A DNA stretch of 64,000 nt from Candidatus Melainabacteria bacterium MEL.A1 (lineage in GTDB: Bacteria; Cyanobacteriota; Vampirovibrionia; Gastranaerophilales; Gastranaerophilaceae): the NCBI GenBank assembly GCA_001765415.1, contig CP017245.1, forward strand, positions 434,001 to 498,000. The letters are read 5' to 3'. The first letter of the stretch is position 1. The number at the start of each line of letters is the position of its first letter. The translations under genes and the position numbers were made by a program. This document shows positions 9,910 through 18,613 of the stretch, piece after piece. The notes under the pieces are model-generated. The model had not been told where the DNA came from. It worked only from the letters and a program-made list of their open reading frames with translations, and searched no databases.

Positions 9910-9932
9910 TCGGCGTTCCACAAATACACCGA
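9910..9932 (-). promoter_or_regulatory. Hairpin in the rplS leader
   Basis: On the transcript strand, TCGGTGT pairs with ACGCCGA (7 bp, one G-U) around a 9-nt loop, about 57 nt upstream of the rplS start. L19 leaders that control their own operon are known in other bacteria; whether this is one is inference. Confidence 0.4.
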
Positions 9933-10007
9933 CGCACGTATAATTATCCTAAAACAAATCTTGAAAAAATTCAAGCAGTTTTTAAAATTTTGTAATATAA
10001 TCCAATT

Positions 10008-10151
10008 ATGGCAAGCGATTACAAAAAATTATTAAACAAAAATAAAAAGAAAAAATTTGCAGATCCCAAAAATATGGGAGTAAATATTGACAAAAACGAG
10101 TATTACGAAATAATACTTTCAAATTCAGCTCATCCGGAAAAGATTAAATAA
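10008..10151 (+). CDS. Small Lys-rich protein (47 aa), hypothetical
   Basis: An open frame beginning MASDYKKLLNKNKKKKF and ending AHPEKIK. It is highly basic in the first third and mixed after. There is no membrane segment and no cysteines. A convincing Shine-Dalgarno is absent; the region upstream is the AT-rich promoter zone shared with divergent rplS. It ends 6 nt before the TTGACA of the tRNA-Leu promoter. The amino-acid composition is protein-like rather than random, but no family is recognised. Confidence 0.45.
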   Translation: MASDYKKLLNKNKKKKFADPKNMGVNIDKNEYYEIILSNSAHPEKIK

Positions 10152-10157
10152 ATGTTC

Positions 10158-10186
10158 TTGACATTGAAAAATTTTCTGTATAAGAT
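10158..10186 (+). promoter_or_regulatory. Promoter for the tRNA-Leu locus
   Basis: TTGACA (10158-10163), a 17-nt spacer and TAAGAT (10181-10186). This is the best sigma-70-like pair upstream of the tRNA, about 155 nt before the mature 5' end; the leader would include the broken tRNA copy. Confidence 0.55.
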
Positions 10187-10242
10187 TAGTTATGCAGCCA
10201 GTCTTAGTTGGCGCAACTTCAAGTCAATTGAAAATTGAATAT

Positions 10243-10310
10243 GGGCATGTGGTACTCTGCCGAACGAGAGTTGACTAAATGTCAAGTCGAGTGAGAGGGG
10301 TAAACACGCT
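10243..10310 (+). pseudogene. Broken tRNA-Leu 5' copy interrupted by a hairpin repeat
   Basis: GGGCATGTGGT (10243-10253) and GGTAAACACGCT (10299-10310) match the first ~30 nt of the intact tRNA-Leu at 10340, including the D-arm. The flank also matches: ATTGAAAATTGAATAT precedes this copy and ATTGAAAATTAAATAT precedes the real gene. The two halves are separated by about 45 nt of dispersed hairpin repeat. No anticodon arm or 3' half follows, so it cannot make a tRNA. Confidence 0.7.
10254..10298 (-). repeat. Hairpin repeat family B, divergent copy
   Basis: Matches the repeat at 27892, 34401 and 36347 (minus orientation): CTCTGCCGAAC, a hairpin around TAAAT and a GAGAGG end. Arm bases differ in pairs relative to the other copies. 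Confidence 0.75.
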
Positions 10311-10339
10311 CTATATCAAAGACATTGAAAATTAAATAT

Positions 10340-10418
10340 GGGCATGTGGTGGAATGGTAGACACGCTAGTCTTAGGAACTAGTGCTAACGCGTGGGAGTT
10401 CGAGTCTCTTCATGCCCA
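10340..10418 (+). tRNA. tRNA-Leu (anticodon TAG)
   Basis: Acceptor GGGCATG pairs with CATGCCC, with discriminator A at 10418. The anticodon stem is CTAGT/ACTAG with loop CTTAGGA, giving anticodon TAG, which reads CTA leucine codons. The D-arm contains GG in the loop, the T-loop is TTCGAGT, and the variable region is longer than in class I tRNAs, as expected for Leu. CCA is not encoded. Total 79 nt. Confidence 0.93.
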
Positions 10419-10439
10419 TTTATTTATAAATAAAAAGAG

Positions 10440-10465
10440 AAAGCACCATTAGAGGTGCTTTTTGT
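10440..10465 (+). terminator. Rho-independent terminator after tRNA-Leu
   Basis: AAGCACC and GGTGCTT form a stem around ATTAGA, followed by TTTTTG, 22 nt after the tRNA. It overlaps nothing essential of the downstream gene, whose start is at 10485. Confidence 0.85.
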
Positions 10466-10484
10466 GTATATAGGTGTATGTGTA

Positions 10485-11351
10485 ATGATTACCCCAATTT
10501 TATCTAACAACTATCAATCTAATTATAACCCAAATTTTAAAGGGCTAGAGATTAACAAAATTCCGCCATTTAAAAACTACATTAACAAGACTTTTGATCG
10601 TTTTGCCCAAGTTTCTAAAACAAGATGGCATGCTATTGATAGAAGTCTTGAACCTAATTTAAAAGTAGTTAAGAAAAAATTTGGCGACCATGTTTTGCAC
10701 GCAATGGATATCAACCCATATAATGAAAAAAAATATATTATTTTCTTTCATGGAATTGGGCAAAACGTAACGTCAAACCAAGCTTTGTATAAAAGAATTA
10801 TTGACAAGGGTTACGGTATTTTGTCTTGTGAATATGGCAATTTTGGAAACAACACTGAAAAGCTGACAACAAAATCAATTCAAAACACAGCAGACATGGC
10901 AATCAAACACCTTAAAAGTCAAAATATAAATGACATTGGGGTTGTAGGATATAGCGCAGGAGGTTTTCCGGCTCTTGAAACAGCCGTAGCTGCAGGTGAA
11001 AACTGTAAATTTTTGGTACTTATATCTCCAATAAATTCACTAAAAGATGAATTTAACAATATAACTAAAGGGAATATGGTAAAACTCCCTAAAATCGTAA
11101 AGTTTGTTTTGAAAAAAATTCCATTTATCTTCAATAGTTTGGAAAATATTTTAAACTTAAAACAGACAATAAAAAAGAATAACGCTCCAACATATATGAT
11201 TTATTCAATAAAAGATAGTGTTGTTCCCCCAACTTCTACTGAAAACCTCTCAAAACAAATAAATAATTTAAGAGGAATAGTAAAATTAAAAGAGGGTGGT
11301 CACTCCATTGATGACGGCAAATTAGATGCCTTTTCAAATCTTCCTTTATAA
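10485..11351 (+). CDS. Alpha/beta hydrolase with N-terminal FKG motif (288 aa)
   Basis: Probably a serine hydrolase of the S33/lysophospholipase-like alpha/beta fold. The oxyanion segment FFHGIGQN is at about 86, the nucleophile elbow GYSAGG at about 158, the acid region IYSIKDSVVPP at about 242 and a candidate catalytic His in EGGHSIDDG at about 268. The start is the ATG at 10485 with AGGTG 8 nt upstream; an upstream GTG would lie inside the terminator. The first 20 residues (ITPILSNNYQSNYNPNFKG) carry the Asn-rich leader plus F-K-G seen in four other proteins here. No Sec signal. Substrate unknown. Confidence 0.85.
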   Translation: MITPILSNNYQSNYNPNFKGLEINKIPPFKNYINKTFDRFAQVSKTRWHAIDRSLEPNLKVVKKKFGDHVLHAMDINPYNEKKYIIFFHGIGQNVTSNQALYKRIIDKGYGILSCEYGNFGNNTEKLTTKSIQNTADMAIKHLKSQNINDIGVVGYSAGGFPALETAVAAGENCKFLVLISPINSLKDEFNNITKGNMVKLPKIVKFVLKKIPFIFNSLENILNLKQTIKKNNAPTYMIYSIKDSVVPPTSTENLSKQINNLRGIVKLKEGGHSIDDGKLDAFSNLPL

Positions 11352-11358
11352 TTAAGGC

Positions 11359-12663
11359 TTAGCCTCTTTTACCAATACAATGATATTCAAAACCTCGTTG
11401 TTTTAATCTTTCAGCATCATATTGATTTCTTCCATCAAAAATAACCGGAGATTTCATCAAACCTTTTATTCTGTCAAAATCTGGTCGTCTAAATTCATTC
11501 CATTCAGTTAAAAGTAACATACAATCCGCATCTTTTAAAGCATCATAAGAATTGTTAGCATAAATTACTCTATCACCAAATACATTTTTCGCCTGTTCAA
11601 AACCTTTTGGATCATAAACTTTTATTCTTGCTCCAAATCCTAACAAAGCATTAATAATTGTAATAGATGGAGCCATCCTCATATCATTTGTTTTCGGTTT
11701 AAAAGTTAATCCCCAAACACCAAATGTCATACCTGCAAGGTTCATTCCAAAACGTTGCAAAATCTTTGTTATGAATATTACTCTTTGCTCTTTGTTAATT
11801 TCATCAGCAGCTTCAATCAAACGACATGTACAATTATTATCTTTTGCAGTTTTCATTAAAGCCATAACATCTTTTGGGAAACAACTTCCACCATACCCCA
11901 ATCCTGGAAATAGAAATTGTGAACCAATTCTTTTATCAGAACACATTCCAATTCTGACCATCTCAGCATCAGCACCAACCGCTTCGCAAATATTTGCGAT
12001 TTCATTTGCATAAGAAATTTTTATAGCCAAAAACGAATTTGCGGCATATTTTGTCATTTCGGCAGATTTTACATCCATTATTACAAAACGACTTGCGGTT
12101 CTAAAAAATGGTGCATAAACTTCTTGCATAATTGCGGTTGCTTTAGGAGAATTTGAACCGATTACAACTCTATCTGGTTTTAAGAAATCATCTACCGCAG
12201 CACCCTGTTTTAAAAATTCAGGATTTGAAACAACGTCAAACTCACCATCATAATATTTTTTTATAACTTCTGTAACCTTATCAGCCGTACCAACAGGGAC
12301 AGTTGATTTATCAACAATAACCTTGTACCCGTCTATTGATTTTCCGATACCTTCTGCAACATCCATAACATATTGCATATTTGCAGCACCATCTTGTCCT
12401 TGCGGAGTTCCAACAGCAATAAAACAAACTAAAGATTGCTTTACAGCATTATCTAAATCAGACGAAAACTTCAAACGCCCCTCTGTAACATTAGCTTTAA
12501 TAAGCTCTTCCAAACCCGGCTCATAAATCGGAACAATGCCATCATTTAATTTTATTAATTTTTCTAAATCATTATCTACACAAATAACATCGTTTCCCAT
12601 ATCTGCAAGACAAGTGCCTGCAACTAATCCGACATAACCTGTTCCGATTACACAAATTCTCAT
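11359..12663 (-). CDS. ugd: UDP-glucose 6-dehydrogenase
   Basis: Oxidises UDP-glucose to UDP-glucuronate with NAD, supplying envelope polysaccharide precursors. The N-terminal Rossmann motif is GTGYVGLVAGTCLADMG; the middle has VGTPQGQDG and DKSTVPVGTA; the active-site cysteine is in FPGLGYGGSCFPKDVMAL at about 255-272; the C-terminal UDP-binding domain has GLTFKPKTNDMRMAPS. 434 aa is normal. It is divergent from an MsbA-like exporter, so the two may share envelope function. Its 3' end nearly meets the hydrolase gene. Confidence 0.96.
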   Translation of the reverse strand: MRICVIGTGYVGLVAGTCLADMGNDVICVDNDLEKLIKLNDGIVPIYEPGLEELIKANVTEGRLKFSSDLDNAVKQSLVCFIAVGTPQGQDGAANMQYVMDVAEGIGKSIDGYKVIVDKSTVPVGTADKVTEVIKKYYDGEFDVVSNPEFLKQGAAVDDFLKPDRVVIGSNSPKATAIMQEVYAPFFRTASRFVIMDVKSAEMTKYAANSFLAIKISYANEIANICEAVGADAEMVRIGMCSDKRIGSQFLFPGLGYGGSCFPKDVMALMKTAKDNNCTCRLIEAADEINKEQRVIFITKILQRFGMNLAGMTFGVWGLTFKPKTNDMRMAPSITIINALLGFGARIKVYDPKGFEQAKNVFGDRVIYANNSYDALKDADCMLLLTEWNEFRRPDFDRIKGLMKSPVIFDGRNQYDAERLKQRGFEYHCIGKRG

Positions 12664-12752
12664 TTTGTCTCCTTATAATTCCTTAATATGCAATATAGCA
12701 CAAAATATTTTTTCATGAGATAATATTAATCAGACATAAGAAGGGAATATAC

Positions 12753-14588
12753 ATGGATTATAACTACAAATTAAAAGACACAATGTCAAAAGATGCGTTC
12801 AACTATAAATACTTACTTGGCAAAATTTTTCCATACATCAAGCCGGTATTACCAAGAGCTATAATAAACCTAATTATTGCAGTACCTCTGGGATTATTGG
12901 ATGGTGTTGTTGCTCTTGCTCTAAAACCATATCTTGATTTTGTTGTAAATGGGAACCCAGAACATACTTGGAATTTCTTTGGGATTTCTATTCATTCTCA
13001 AGCATTTTTAGCTGCAATAATTCCATTCGGAATTGTTGGTTTTGCACTATTTCAAGGAGTTTTAAAGTATTTAAGCAACTATTTAACAGACTGGACAGGA
13101 CAAAAAATTTCTATGTCTTTGAAAAAGGATTTGTTTAAGAAATTAACTTCAATGGATCCGCAATTCTTTGATGTAAACTCATCCGGTATTGTTTTAACAA
13201 GGTTTTTATCTGACCCGGATACAGCATCTAGAAACATTATTGATATGCTAAAATCTTTCATTGCGACATTCTTTGGCTTAATCGGACTTGTTGGAGTTTT
13301 GTTATACAACTCTTGGAAGTTAGCCATTATTGGCGTTACAATAATGGCAATTGCCATCACTCCAGTTACACTGATTAGAAAAAGAATTAAAAAAGTTTCT
13401 AATGCAACAATGGTTGTTGGTGGTAATATGACCACAAACTTTAATGAAACATTTGCCGGCAACAAAATTATGACAGCATATAATTTACAAGAAGATCAAA
13501 ACCAGAAATTTGATAGTCAAATTTTGGAACAATTCCATCTTGCAATGTCTTTGACGAAACGTGTAGGCTGGATGTCACCTATTATGTATTTTGTATGTTC
13601 AATCGGTATTGCTCTTGTTATGGCATACGGCAACCACTTGATTTTATCAGGTCAAATGACTGCCGGAAGTTTCGCATCATTCGTGACTTCACTATTATTG
13701 TTATACAAACCGACAAAAACATTAGGTAACACTTTAACAAATTTACAAGGTGTATTTGTTGCAATGAGCCGTGTATTTGAATTGTTTGACTTAAAACCTC
13801 AAATCCACTCACCTGCAAACCCTGTAAAATTGAATGGTCTAAACTCATCAATTGACTTTAAAAACGTTAACTTTGAATACGAACAAGATACTCCGGTATT
13901 GAAAGATTTTTCTCTACACGTTAACAAAGGAGAAACTATCGCACTTGTCGGCAATTCAGGTGGTGGAAAAAGTACAGTTGTTAGCTTGTTACCTAGATTT
14001 TATGATGTAACATCCGGCGAAATAGACTTTGACGGAGTTGATATCAGAAACTTTAATCTTGATGAATTAAGACAAAATATTTCATTCGTATTCCAAGATA
14101 ATTTCTTATTCTCAGGCACTATCAAAGAAAATATTTTGATGGGTAATGAAGATGCAACAGAAGAAGAAATAAAAAAGGTTGTTGCAATGGCACACCTTGA
14201 TGAATTTGCTCATTCCCTAGAAAACGGTCTAGACACATTCGTTGGAGAAAGAGGAACTACTCTATCTGGCGGTCAAAGACAACGTGTAGCAATCGCAAGA
14301 GCTATGTTAAAAGATGCTCCAATAGTTATTTTGGATGAAGCAACATCTGCCCTTGACAACAAATCCGAAGCTATTGTTCAAAAAGCCCTTGACAACTTAA
14401 TTCAAAACAAAACAGTATTTGTTATTGCACACAGATTATCAACAATCAAAAATGCAGATAGAATTGCAGTTGTAGACGAAGGCAGACTTGCAGAACTTGG
14501 AACTCACGAAGAATTGATGAATATAGAAAACGGTAAATATAGATATTTATACGAAATGCAATTCAAAAATCAAGAAGAAGCTGTGTAA
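12753..14588 (+). CDS. MsbA-like ABC exporter (membrane and ATPase fused)
   Basis: A half-transporter acting as a homodimer in the inner membrane, of the lipid/multidrug exporter type. The N-terminal ~330 residues hold about six transmembrane helices. The nucleotide-binding domain follows with Walker A GNSGGGKST (about 405), signature LSGGQRQRVAIARAML (about 507), Walker B VILDEATSALD and the switch His in IAHRLSTIKNADR. 611 aa is standard. The start has AGAAGGG about 9 nt upstream. Lipid A export (MsbA) is plausible given lpxK in the window, but the substrate cannot be read directly. Confidence 0.92.
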   Translation: MDYNYKLKDTMSKDAFNYKYLLGKIFPYIKPVLPRAIINLIIAVPLGLLDGVVALALKPYLDFVVNGNPEHTWNFFGISIHSQAFLAAIIPFGIVGFALFQGVLKYLSNYLTDWTGQKISMSLKKDLFKKLTSMDPQFFDVNSSGIVLTRFLSDPDTASRNIIDMLKSFIATFFGLIGLVGVLLYNSWKLAIIGVTIMAIAITPVTLIRKRIKKVSNATMVVGGNMTTNFNETFAGNKIMTAYNLQEDQNQKFDSQILEQFHLAMSLTKRVGWMSPIMYFVCSIGIALVMAYGNHLILSGQMTAGSFASFVTSLLLLYKPTKTLGNTLTNLQGVFVAMSRVFELFDLKPQIHSPANPVKLNGLNSSIDFKNVNFEYEQDTPVLKDFSLHVNKGETIALVGNSGGGKSTVVSLLPRFYDVTSGEIDFDGVDIRNFNLDELRQNISFVFQDNFLFSGTIKENILMGNEDATEEEIKKVVAMAHLDEFAHSLENGLDTFVGERGTTLSGGQRQRVAIARAMLKDAPIVILDEATSALDNKSEAIVQKALDNLIQNKTVFVIAHRLSTIKNADRIAVVDEGRLAELGTHEELMNIENGKYRYLYEMQFKNQEEAV

Positions 14589-14618
14589 GATAACAAAAAA
14601 CTAGAAGATTTGCACAAT

Positions 14619-14650
14619 AAAAAATCGTGGAATAAATCCACGATTTTTAT
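14619..14650. terminator. Bidirectional terminator
   Basis: AAAAATCGTGG / CCACGATTTTT stem around AATAAAT, with A and T runs on both sides, between the convergent ABC exporter and pseudopilin genes. Confidence 0.88.
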
Positions 14651-14670
14651 TTTATTTCTAAAAAAAATAA

Positions 14671-15375
14671 CTAATATGTCATCTGCCAACCATCAGCGAT
14701 AATTTTACCAAACAAACCATTATCCGGATGATTTACATCAAATTTTGCAGCATTTCCATTTGCAGCATAAAATTTGTCAAAAACTTGTCCATTTCTATCT
14801 ATTTGGAATGAGAAATAATCTCTACCATATATATTTGGACCTTTTGTACCATTAATATCAACTTCTATGGCAATAACATCCCCACCACTTCCTATGTGAT
14901 TTGAACTTGTTACTTTATCTTCAGAACCTTCAATATCAACATCCTGCATAGTAGCAGAATCTGCACATATTGCTGCTCCACTTGCCAAAACAACTACGAC
15001 ATTACATTGTCCGTTTGATATTTTATTTGTTGTCCCTGACAGAGACCTATACTCACTTGCAAAACAAGGAGTATATCTAGTTCCACAATCTTTCACTACT
15101 TTAAAATAAGAGTTAAAAAATCTTTTTAACTCATCCGCATTACCTCTAACTCTTGATTCACTTAAATTTAGATAGTTATTATCATTTTTATACCTTTCAG
15201 CTGCTTGGCTAAACTCATTATAAACCTTATGCAACTGAGTTACGTAACTTTGTCGTTGATAATTTTGCATCAATGTTGGGACAGTCATTGCAGAGACAAC
15301 CCCAATAATACCTAATGTAACCAAAACCTCAGCAAGAGTAAACCCCTTATGACTGCCAAAATAAGACTCTTTCAC
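14671..15375 (-). CDS. Type II secretion/type IV-like pseudopilin (about 234 aa)
   Basis: A class III prepilin leader with cleavage expected at KG|FTLAEVLVTLGIIGVVSAM, conserved Glu at position 5 of the mature protein and a 20-residue hydrophobic helix. GTG at 15375 is preferred because GGAGG lies 10 nt upstream; TTG at 15381 is only 4 nt away. The C-terminal part has the lineage-typical block EVDINGTKGPNIYGRDYFSF and cysteine pairs. It stands alone, without T2SS machinery genes, as do the other pseudopilins here. Probably an inner-membrane or fibre minor subunit processed by a prepilin peptidase. Confidence 0.88.
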   Translation of the reverse strand: MKESYFGSHKGFTLAEVLVTLGIIGVVSAMTVPTLMQNYQRQSYVTQLHKVYNEFSQAAERYKNDNNYLNLSESRVRGNADELKRFFNSYFKVVKDCGTRYTPCFASEYRSLSGTTNKISNGQCNVVVVLASGAAICADSATMQDVDIEGSEDKVTSSNHIGSGGDVIAIEVDINGTKGPNIYGRDYFSFQIDRNGQVFDKFYAANGNAAKFDVNHPDNGLFGKIIADGWQMTY

Positions 15376-15453
15376 GTTCAAAAAACCTCCAAATTTTACT
15401 ATACATTGCTATCATAACATATTTTTATACCATTTTCAAGATATGTAATCAAA

Positions 15454-16932
15454 TTATTCATCCAACCCCAATTCTCGAGCTTTTTTGTAGGCTTTTTCTG
15501 CTGCTTTGCTATTTCCTAAAGCTCCCAATATTTCAGATTGAATTTTATAACTCCACATATCACCACCATCTAACAAAATAGATTTGTTAATTGCAGTTAG
15601 AGCTTTTGAATATTGTTCTAATCTACCATAAGCCAATGCCATCCAGTAATACGCAGCTCCATCTTCTTCCAGTTCAATTGATTTTTCGGCTGCATTTATT
15701 GCATCTTCATATCGTTCCAACCTAAACAAAATCGTTGCTTTACCTTGATATTTGTCACTCGTTTTTTCTTTCAAAAGAGATTTGTTTATAAAACTTATAG
15801 CTTTATTATGTTCTCCTCTTTTTTCATACTCCAATGCAAGGTTATCTTCTATTTCCATATCATCAGGATAGTTTTCATAAAACTTCAACAAAACATTCAT
15901 AGCCTCATCCGGTTTGTTCAAATATTTCAGAATTTTGGATTTCAATTCATATAAATATTCATCATCTTGACTGTTCAAAATCGCAAGATTTATATACCTT
16001 AAAGCGTTTGGATAATCTTTTAATTCAAGATAACTCAATGATATAATTTTATAACATTCTTTATAACAACTGTCTTCTTCCAAAACATCTTTTAAAATAT
16101 CAATCGTCTCTTGGTAATGTTCGCCAATACCAAACAAAATCTCACCTTTTCTAATTCTATATAGGGGCAATGGATTAATTTTTATTGCTTTATCAATACA
16201 TTCTAACATCTTTTCAGGAGATAGATCCGTGCAATACGGATTTGAAACAAAGTAATAATATTGCTCTTTTTTCATAAAAAATCTAACCCAATTAATGCAC
16301 TGAGTATAAGTTACATTTAATTTAAACTTTGTAATTATTGCTTGAAAAACAAGAAAAATAATAGAAATTAACCATTCTAAAGTTAGCATCATAACAGGTT
16401 TTCTTTTAAACGCTTTTACCCAGTATTTTAAAGCCATATCAAAATCAAAAAAAACATCTTGATAAACAAAAATACAACAGTTTAAGTATTTAAAAGAACC
16501 GTCATCCTCATGAGCAAGAATTTTTTCTGCGAGTTTTTGAACAACTTTCTTTTTTCTACCATTAAAACCTGGATTAACATAAACCACAGCTGCGAAAGTA
16601 TTTCCTAAATAATAATCTTCAGGAGCTTTTTCTAACAAATCATTCGCATAATATTCTGCTTTGGAAAATTTACCTTCTTCATTCAAAATCGAAATAGCAA
16701 CAACATCAGCGTAATAATAATCAGGATCAATTTTCTTTGCTTTAAGTATGTATTTGAAAGCTTTTTTACTATCTTTTTTTATTGAATAAGCATCCGCCAA
16801 AAACGTATAATTTTGCGCAGTTTCTTCCCCATTTGCAATTCTTTTTTCTAGCAACTTAATTACTCTCCCTGCGGAAAAAGGAGTAATTAAAATCTCTGCA
16901 TCTTTATAAAAAATTGTAATATTATCGTACAT
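15454..16932 (-). CDS. Tetratricopeptide repeat protein with hydrophobic middle segment (492 aa)
   Basis: TPR units at both ends (AQNYTFLADAYSIKKDSKKA; AAYYWMALAYGRLEQYSKAL) separated by a region containing one strongly hydrophobic stretch at about 195-215 (LEWLISIIFLVFQAIITKF), which could be a membrane anchor or a buried helix. The ATG at 16932 follows GAGG with 7-nt spacing. There is no signal peptide. It is divergent from the hydrolase pair at 17066. The partner is unknown; a scaffold role is the general expectation for the fold. Confidence 0.87.
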   Translation of the reverse strand: MYDNITIFYKDAEILITPFSAGRVIKLLEKRIANGEETAQNYTFLADAYSIKKDSKKAFKYILKAKKIDPDYYYADVVAISILNEEGKFSKAEYYANDLLEKAPEDYYLGNTFAAVVYVNPGFNGRKKKVVQKLAEKILAHEDDGSFKYLNCCIFVYQDVFFDFDMALKYWVKAFKRKPVMMLTLEWLISIIFLVFQAIITKFKLNVTYTQCINWVRFFMKKEQYYYFVSNPYCTDLSPEKMLECIDKAIKINPLPLYRIRKGEILFGIGEHYQETIDILKDVLEEDSCYKECYKIISLSYLELKDYPNALRYINLAILNSQDDEYLYELKSKILKYLNKPDEAMNVLLKFYENYPDDMEIEDNLALEYEKRGEHNKAISFINKSLLKEKTSDKYQGKATILFRLERYEDAINAAEKSIELEEDGAAYYWMALAYGRLEQYSKALTAINKSILLDGGDMWSYKIQSEILGALGNSKAAEKAYKKARELGLDE

Positions 16933-17006
16933 AAACTAACCTCAAGTATTTTTTCGGCACAAATCTATAAATTCTTTAACCAAATTTACATTAATTTACA
17001 AAATAC

Positions 17007-17040
17007 GCAATTATTCATGAAAAAATTTCTTTATATAAAT
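17007..17040 (+). promoter_or_regulatory. Promoter of hydrolase gene 1 (shared box arrangement)
   Basis: GCAATT (17007) and CTTTATATAAAT (17029) at the same 22-nt offset as at 17843/17865 before the neighbouring gene. The TATA-rich box ends 25 nt before the start at 17066. Confidence 0.5.
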
Positions 17041-17065
17041 AAGGTTAGGATTAGGTAAAAAGGTT

Positions 17066-17824
17066 ATGTGGTTTAATAGTTATTTTAGCAACTATAACAA
17101 TATGTTCATGAGCTGTTTTAATCCGTTTATGAATATCATAAATTCAATCATGCCTGTGAATAATTTTTCAGGTAACAACTTTTTTACAAACAATATTTGG
17201 CAAATTCCACAATCAATGCCAAATTACAATAATTCTATTTTTCAAAATAGTTATCAAAACAATATATTTAATCAAATAAATTCCTTAGCAAATTATCAAA
17301 AAGAGCAGGTTTCTAATTTAGAAGATTTTCTAACAGTTGCACATTCAACAGAAACAACTGCAACAACAAAAGTCAAAACAGAAACATTAAAACCAAACCT
17401 AATTCACGGAGTTAATTATAACAAAGAAAAGGGAGAAAAACTTGCAGAAAATGTTGTTGCGGGACTTCCAACCGACAGAGATCCAAACAACCCACTATGT
17501 GCAAGATACGTAAAACAAGCAATGGTAAAAAGCGGTTTTGGACCTTACATTGACGGGAACGGCGAATACTGCAAATACATTTTGCGAGCTAACGATAACT
17601 TTAAAGAAGTAAAAGTAAAAGCAGACGAATTGGCTTCACTGCCTAAAGGTTCCGTAATCGTTTATGATGCAAACGAAATTTGCAAAAACGAGAAAGGAGA
17701 AACAAAACATATATGTGAAGACGGGCATGTTACTGTTGCATTAGGTAATGGTAAAGCTTGCAGTGATGAATTAGAAGACGAAATTCTTAAAACAGACAGA
17801 AGTTATGTATTTATTCCCGTTTAA
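17066..17824 (+). CDS. CHAP-like cysteine hydrolase with Asn-rich N-terminus (252 aa)
   Basis: Residues 1-80 are rich in Asn, Phe and Met (NYNNMFMSCFNPFMNIINS) with no Sec signal. The C-terminal half has a candidate catalytic Cys in NNPLCARYVKQAMVKSGFG (about 150), the turn LPKGSVIVYDA and a candidate catalytic His in DGHVTVALGNGKACSD (about 220), the order expected in CHAP/NlpC-type peptidoglycan hydrolases. The neighbour at 17900 has a clearer version of the same fold and the same promoter layout. The product probably cuts cell-wall peptides. The family assignment is by pattern only. Confidence 0.7.
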   Translation: MWFNSYFSNYNNMFMSCFNPFMNIINSIMPVNNFSGNNFFTNNIWQIPQSMPNYNNSIFQNSYQNNIFNQINSLANYQKEQVSNLEDFLTVAHSTETTATTKVKTETLKPNLIHGVNYNKEKGEKLAENVVAGLPTDRDPNNPLCARYVKQAMVKSGFGPYIDGNGEYCKYILRANDNFKEVKVKADELASLPKGSVIVYDANEICKNEKGETKHICEDGHVTVALGNGKACSDELEDEILKTDRSYVFIPV

Positions 17825-17842
17825 CATTTCGTAACAAAATTA

Positions 17843-17876
17843 GCAATTTCATTTCTCCAAAATACTTTATATAAAT
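17843..17876 (+). promoter_or_regulatory. Promoter of hydrolase gene 2 (shared box arrangement)
   Basis: GCAATT (17843) and CTTTATATAAAT (17865) repeat the spacing found at 17007/17029; the spacer sequences differ. The start of the gene follows at 17900. Confidence 0.5.
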
Positions 17877-17899
17877 ATAGAGGAAAATTAGGGGATACT

Positions 17900-18613
17900 A
17901 TGGGACTTGTTGACATAAAAAAAGTCAATATAAATACTCAAAATTCTGCAACAAATAACTATGCGAATGTATTTAATACTAACAACGCATATTTCAATTT
18001 GTTTGCACTCCCAAATCCTTTTTTAACAGGTTTCAATTATTCAATTGTACCACCAATGCCACAATTAAATACAAATATTTTCTCTATATTTAATAATAAA
18101 TTGAACAACACAACACCATTCAATTTTAGCAACTTCGGCAACTTAACTCAATCAACAAGATTAAGCGGAAATATGGGAAATGACATTGTTGCAACTGCTA
18201 AAAAATACATCGGATACAAGGAAAGTGACGGTTCATACAAAAAATTTACCGGTGGAAGAACAGAAGCATGGTGCGCAGATTTTGTAACTTACGTTACAAG
18301 AGAAGCATTCCGAGCAAATGGAAAATCTGTTCCGGCAGGTTTTGGTTCATCTAGCGTTGCCGGATTGAAACAATGGGGTAAGAAAAACGGATGCTATTTA
18401 GATGTTTCTTCTAAAAACAAAGCCTCTACGATAAAAAGTAATGTAAAACCGGGTGACATCGTAATTTTCTCTCACTCTCATACCGGAGTTGTAGATAAAG
18501 TTTTTGCTGATGGTTCTATTCAAACAATCGAAGGCAACACATCAGACAAAGTTGCATACAGAAAATATGCAGCAAACAATTCCAAAATCAGCGGATTTGT
18601 TCAAATAGCTTAA
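17900..18613 (+). CDS. CHAP-domain peptidoglycan hydrolase (237 aa)
   Basis: The C-terminal CHAP domain (about 95-237) has VATAKKYIGYKESDG, catalytic Cys in TEAWCADFVTYVTREA, KPGDIVIFSHSHTGVVDKV with the catalytic His, and IQTIEGNTS. Such domains hydrolyse peptidoglycan as amidases or endopeptidases. The first ~90 residues are low-complexity Asn/Phe/Pro-rich without a Sec signal, like the upstream neighbour, so export must use another route if it acts on its own wall. ATTAGGGG precedes the ATG. The 3' end overlaps the convergent coaE by 26 bp. Confidence 0.85.
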   Translation: MGLVDIKKVNINTQNSATNNYANVFNTNNAYFNLFALPNPFLTGFNYSIVPPMPQLNTNIFSIFNNKLNNTTPFNFSNFGNLTQSTRLSGNMGNDIVATAKKYIGYKESDGSYKKFTGGRTEAWCADFVTYVTREAFRANGKSVPAGFGSSSVAGLKQWGKKNGCYLDVSSKNKASTIKSNVKPGDIVIFSHSHTGVVDKVFADGSIQTIEGNTSDKVAYRKYAANNSKISGFVQIA

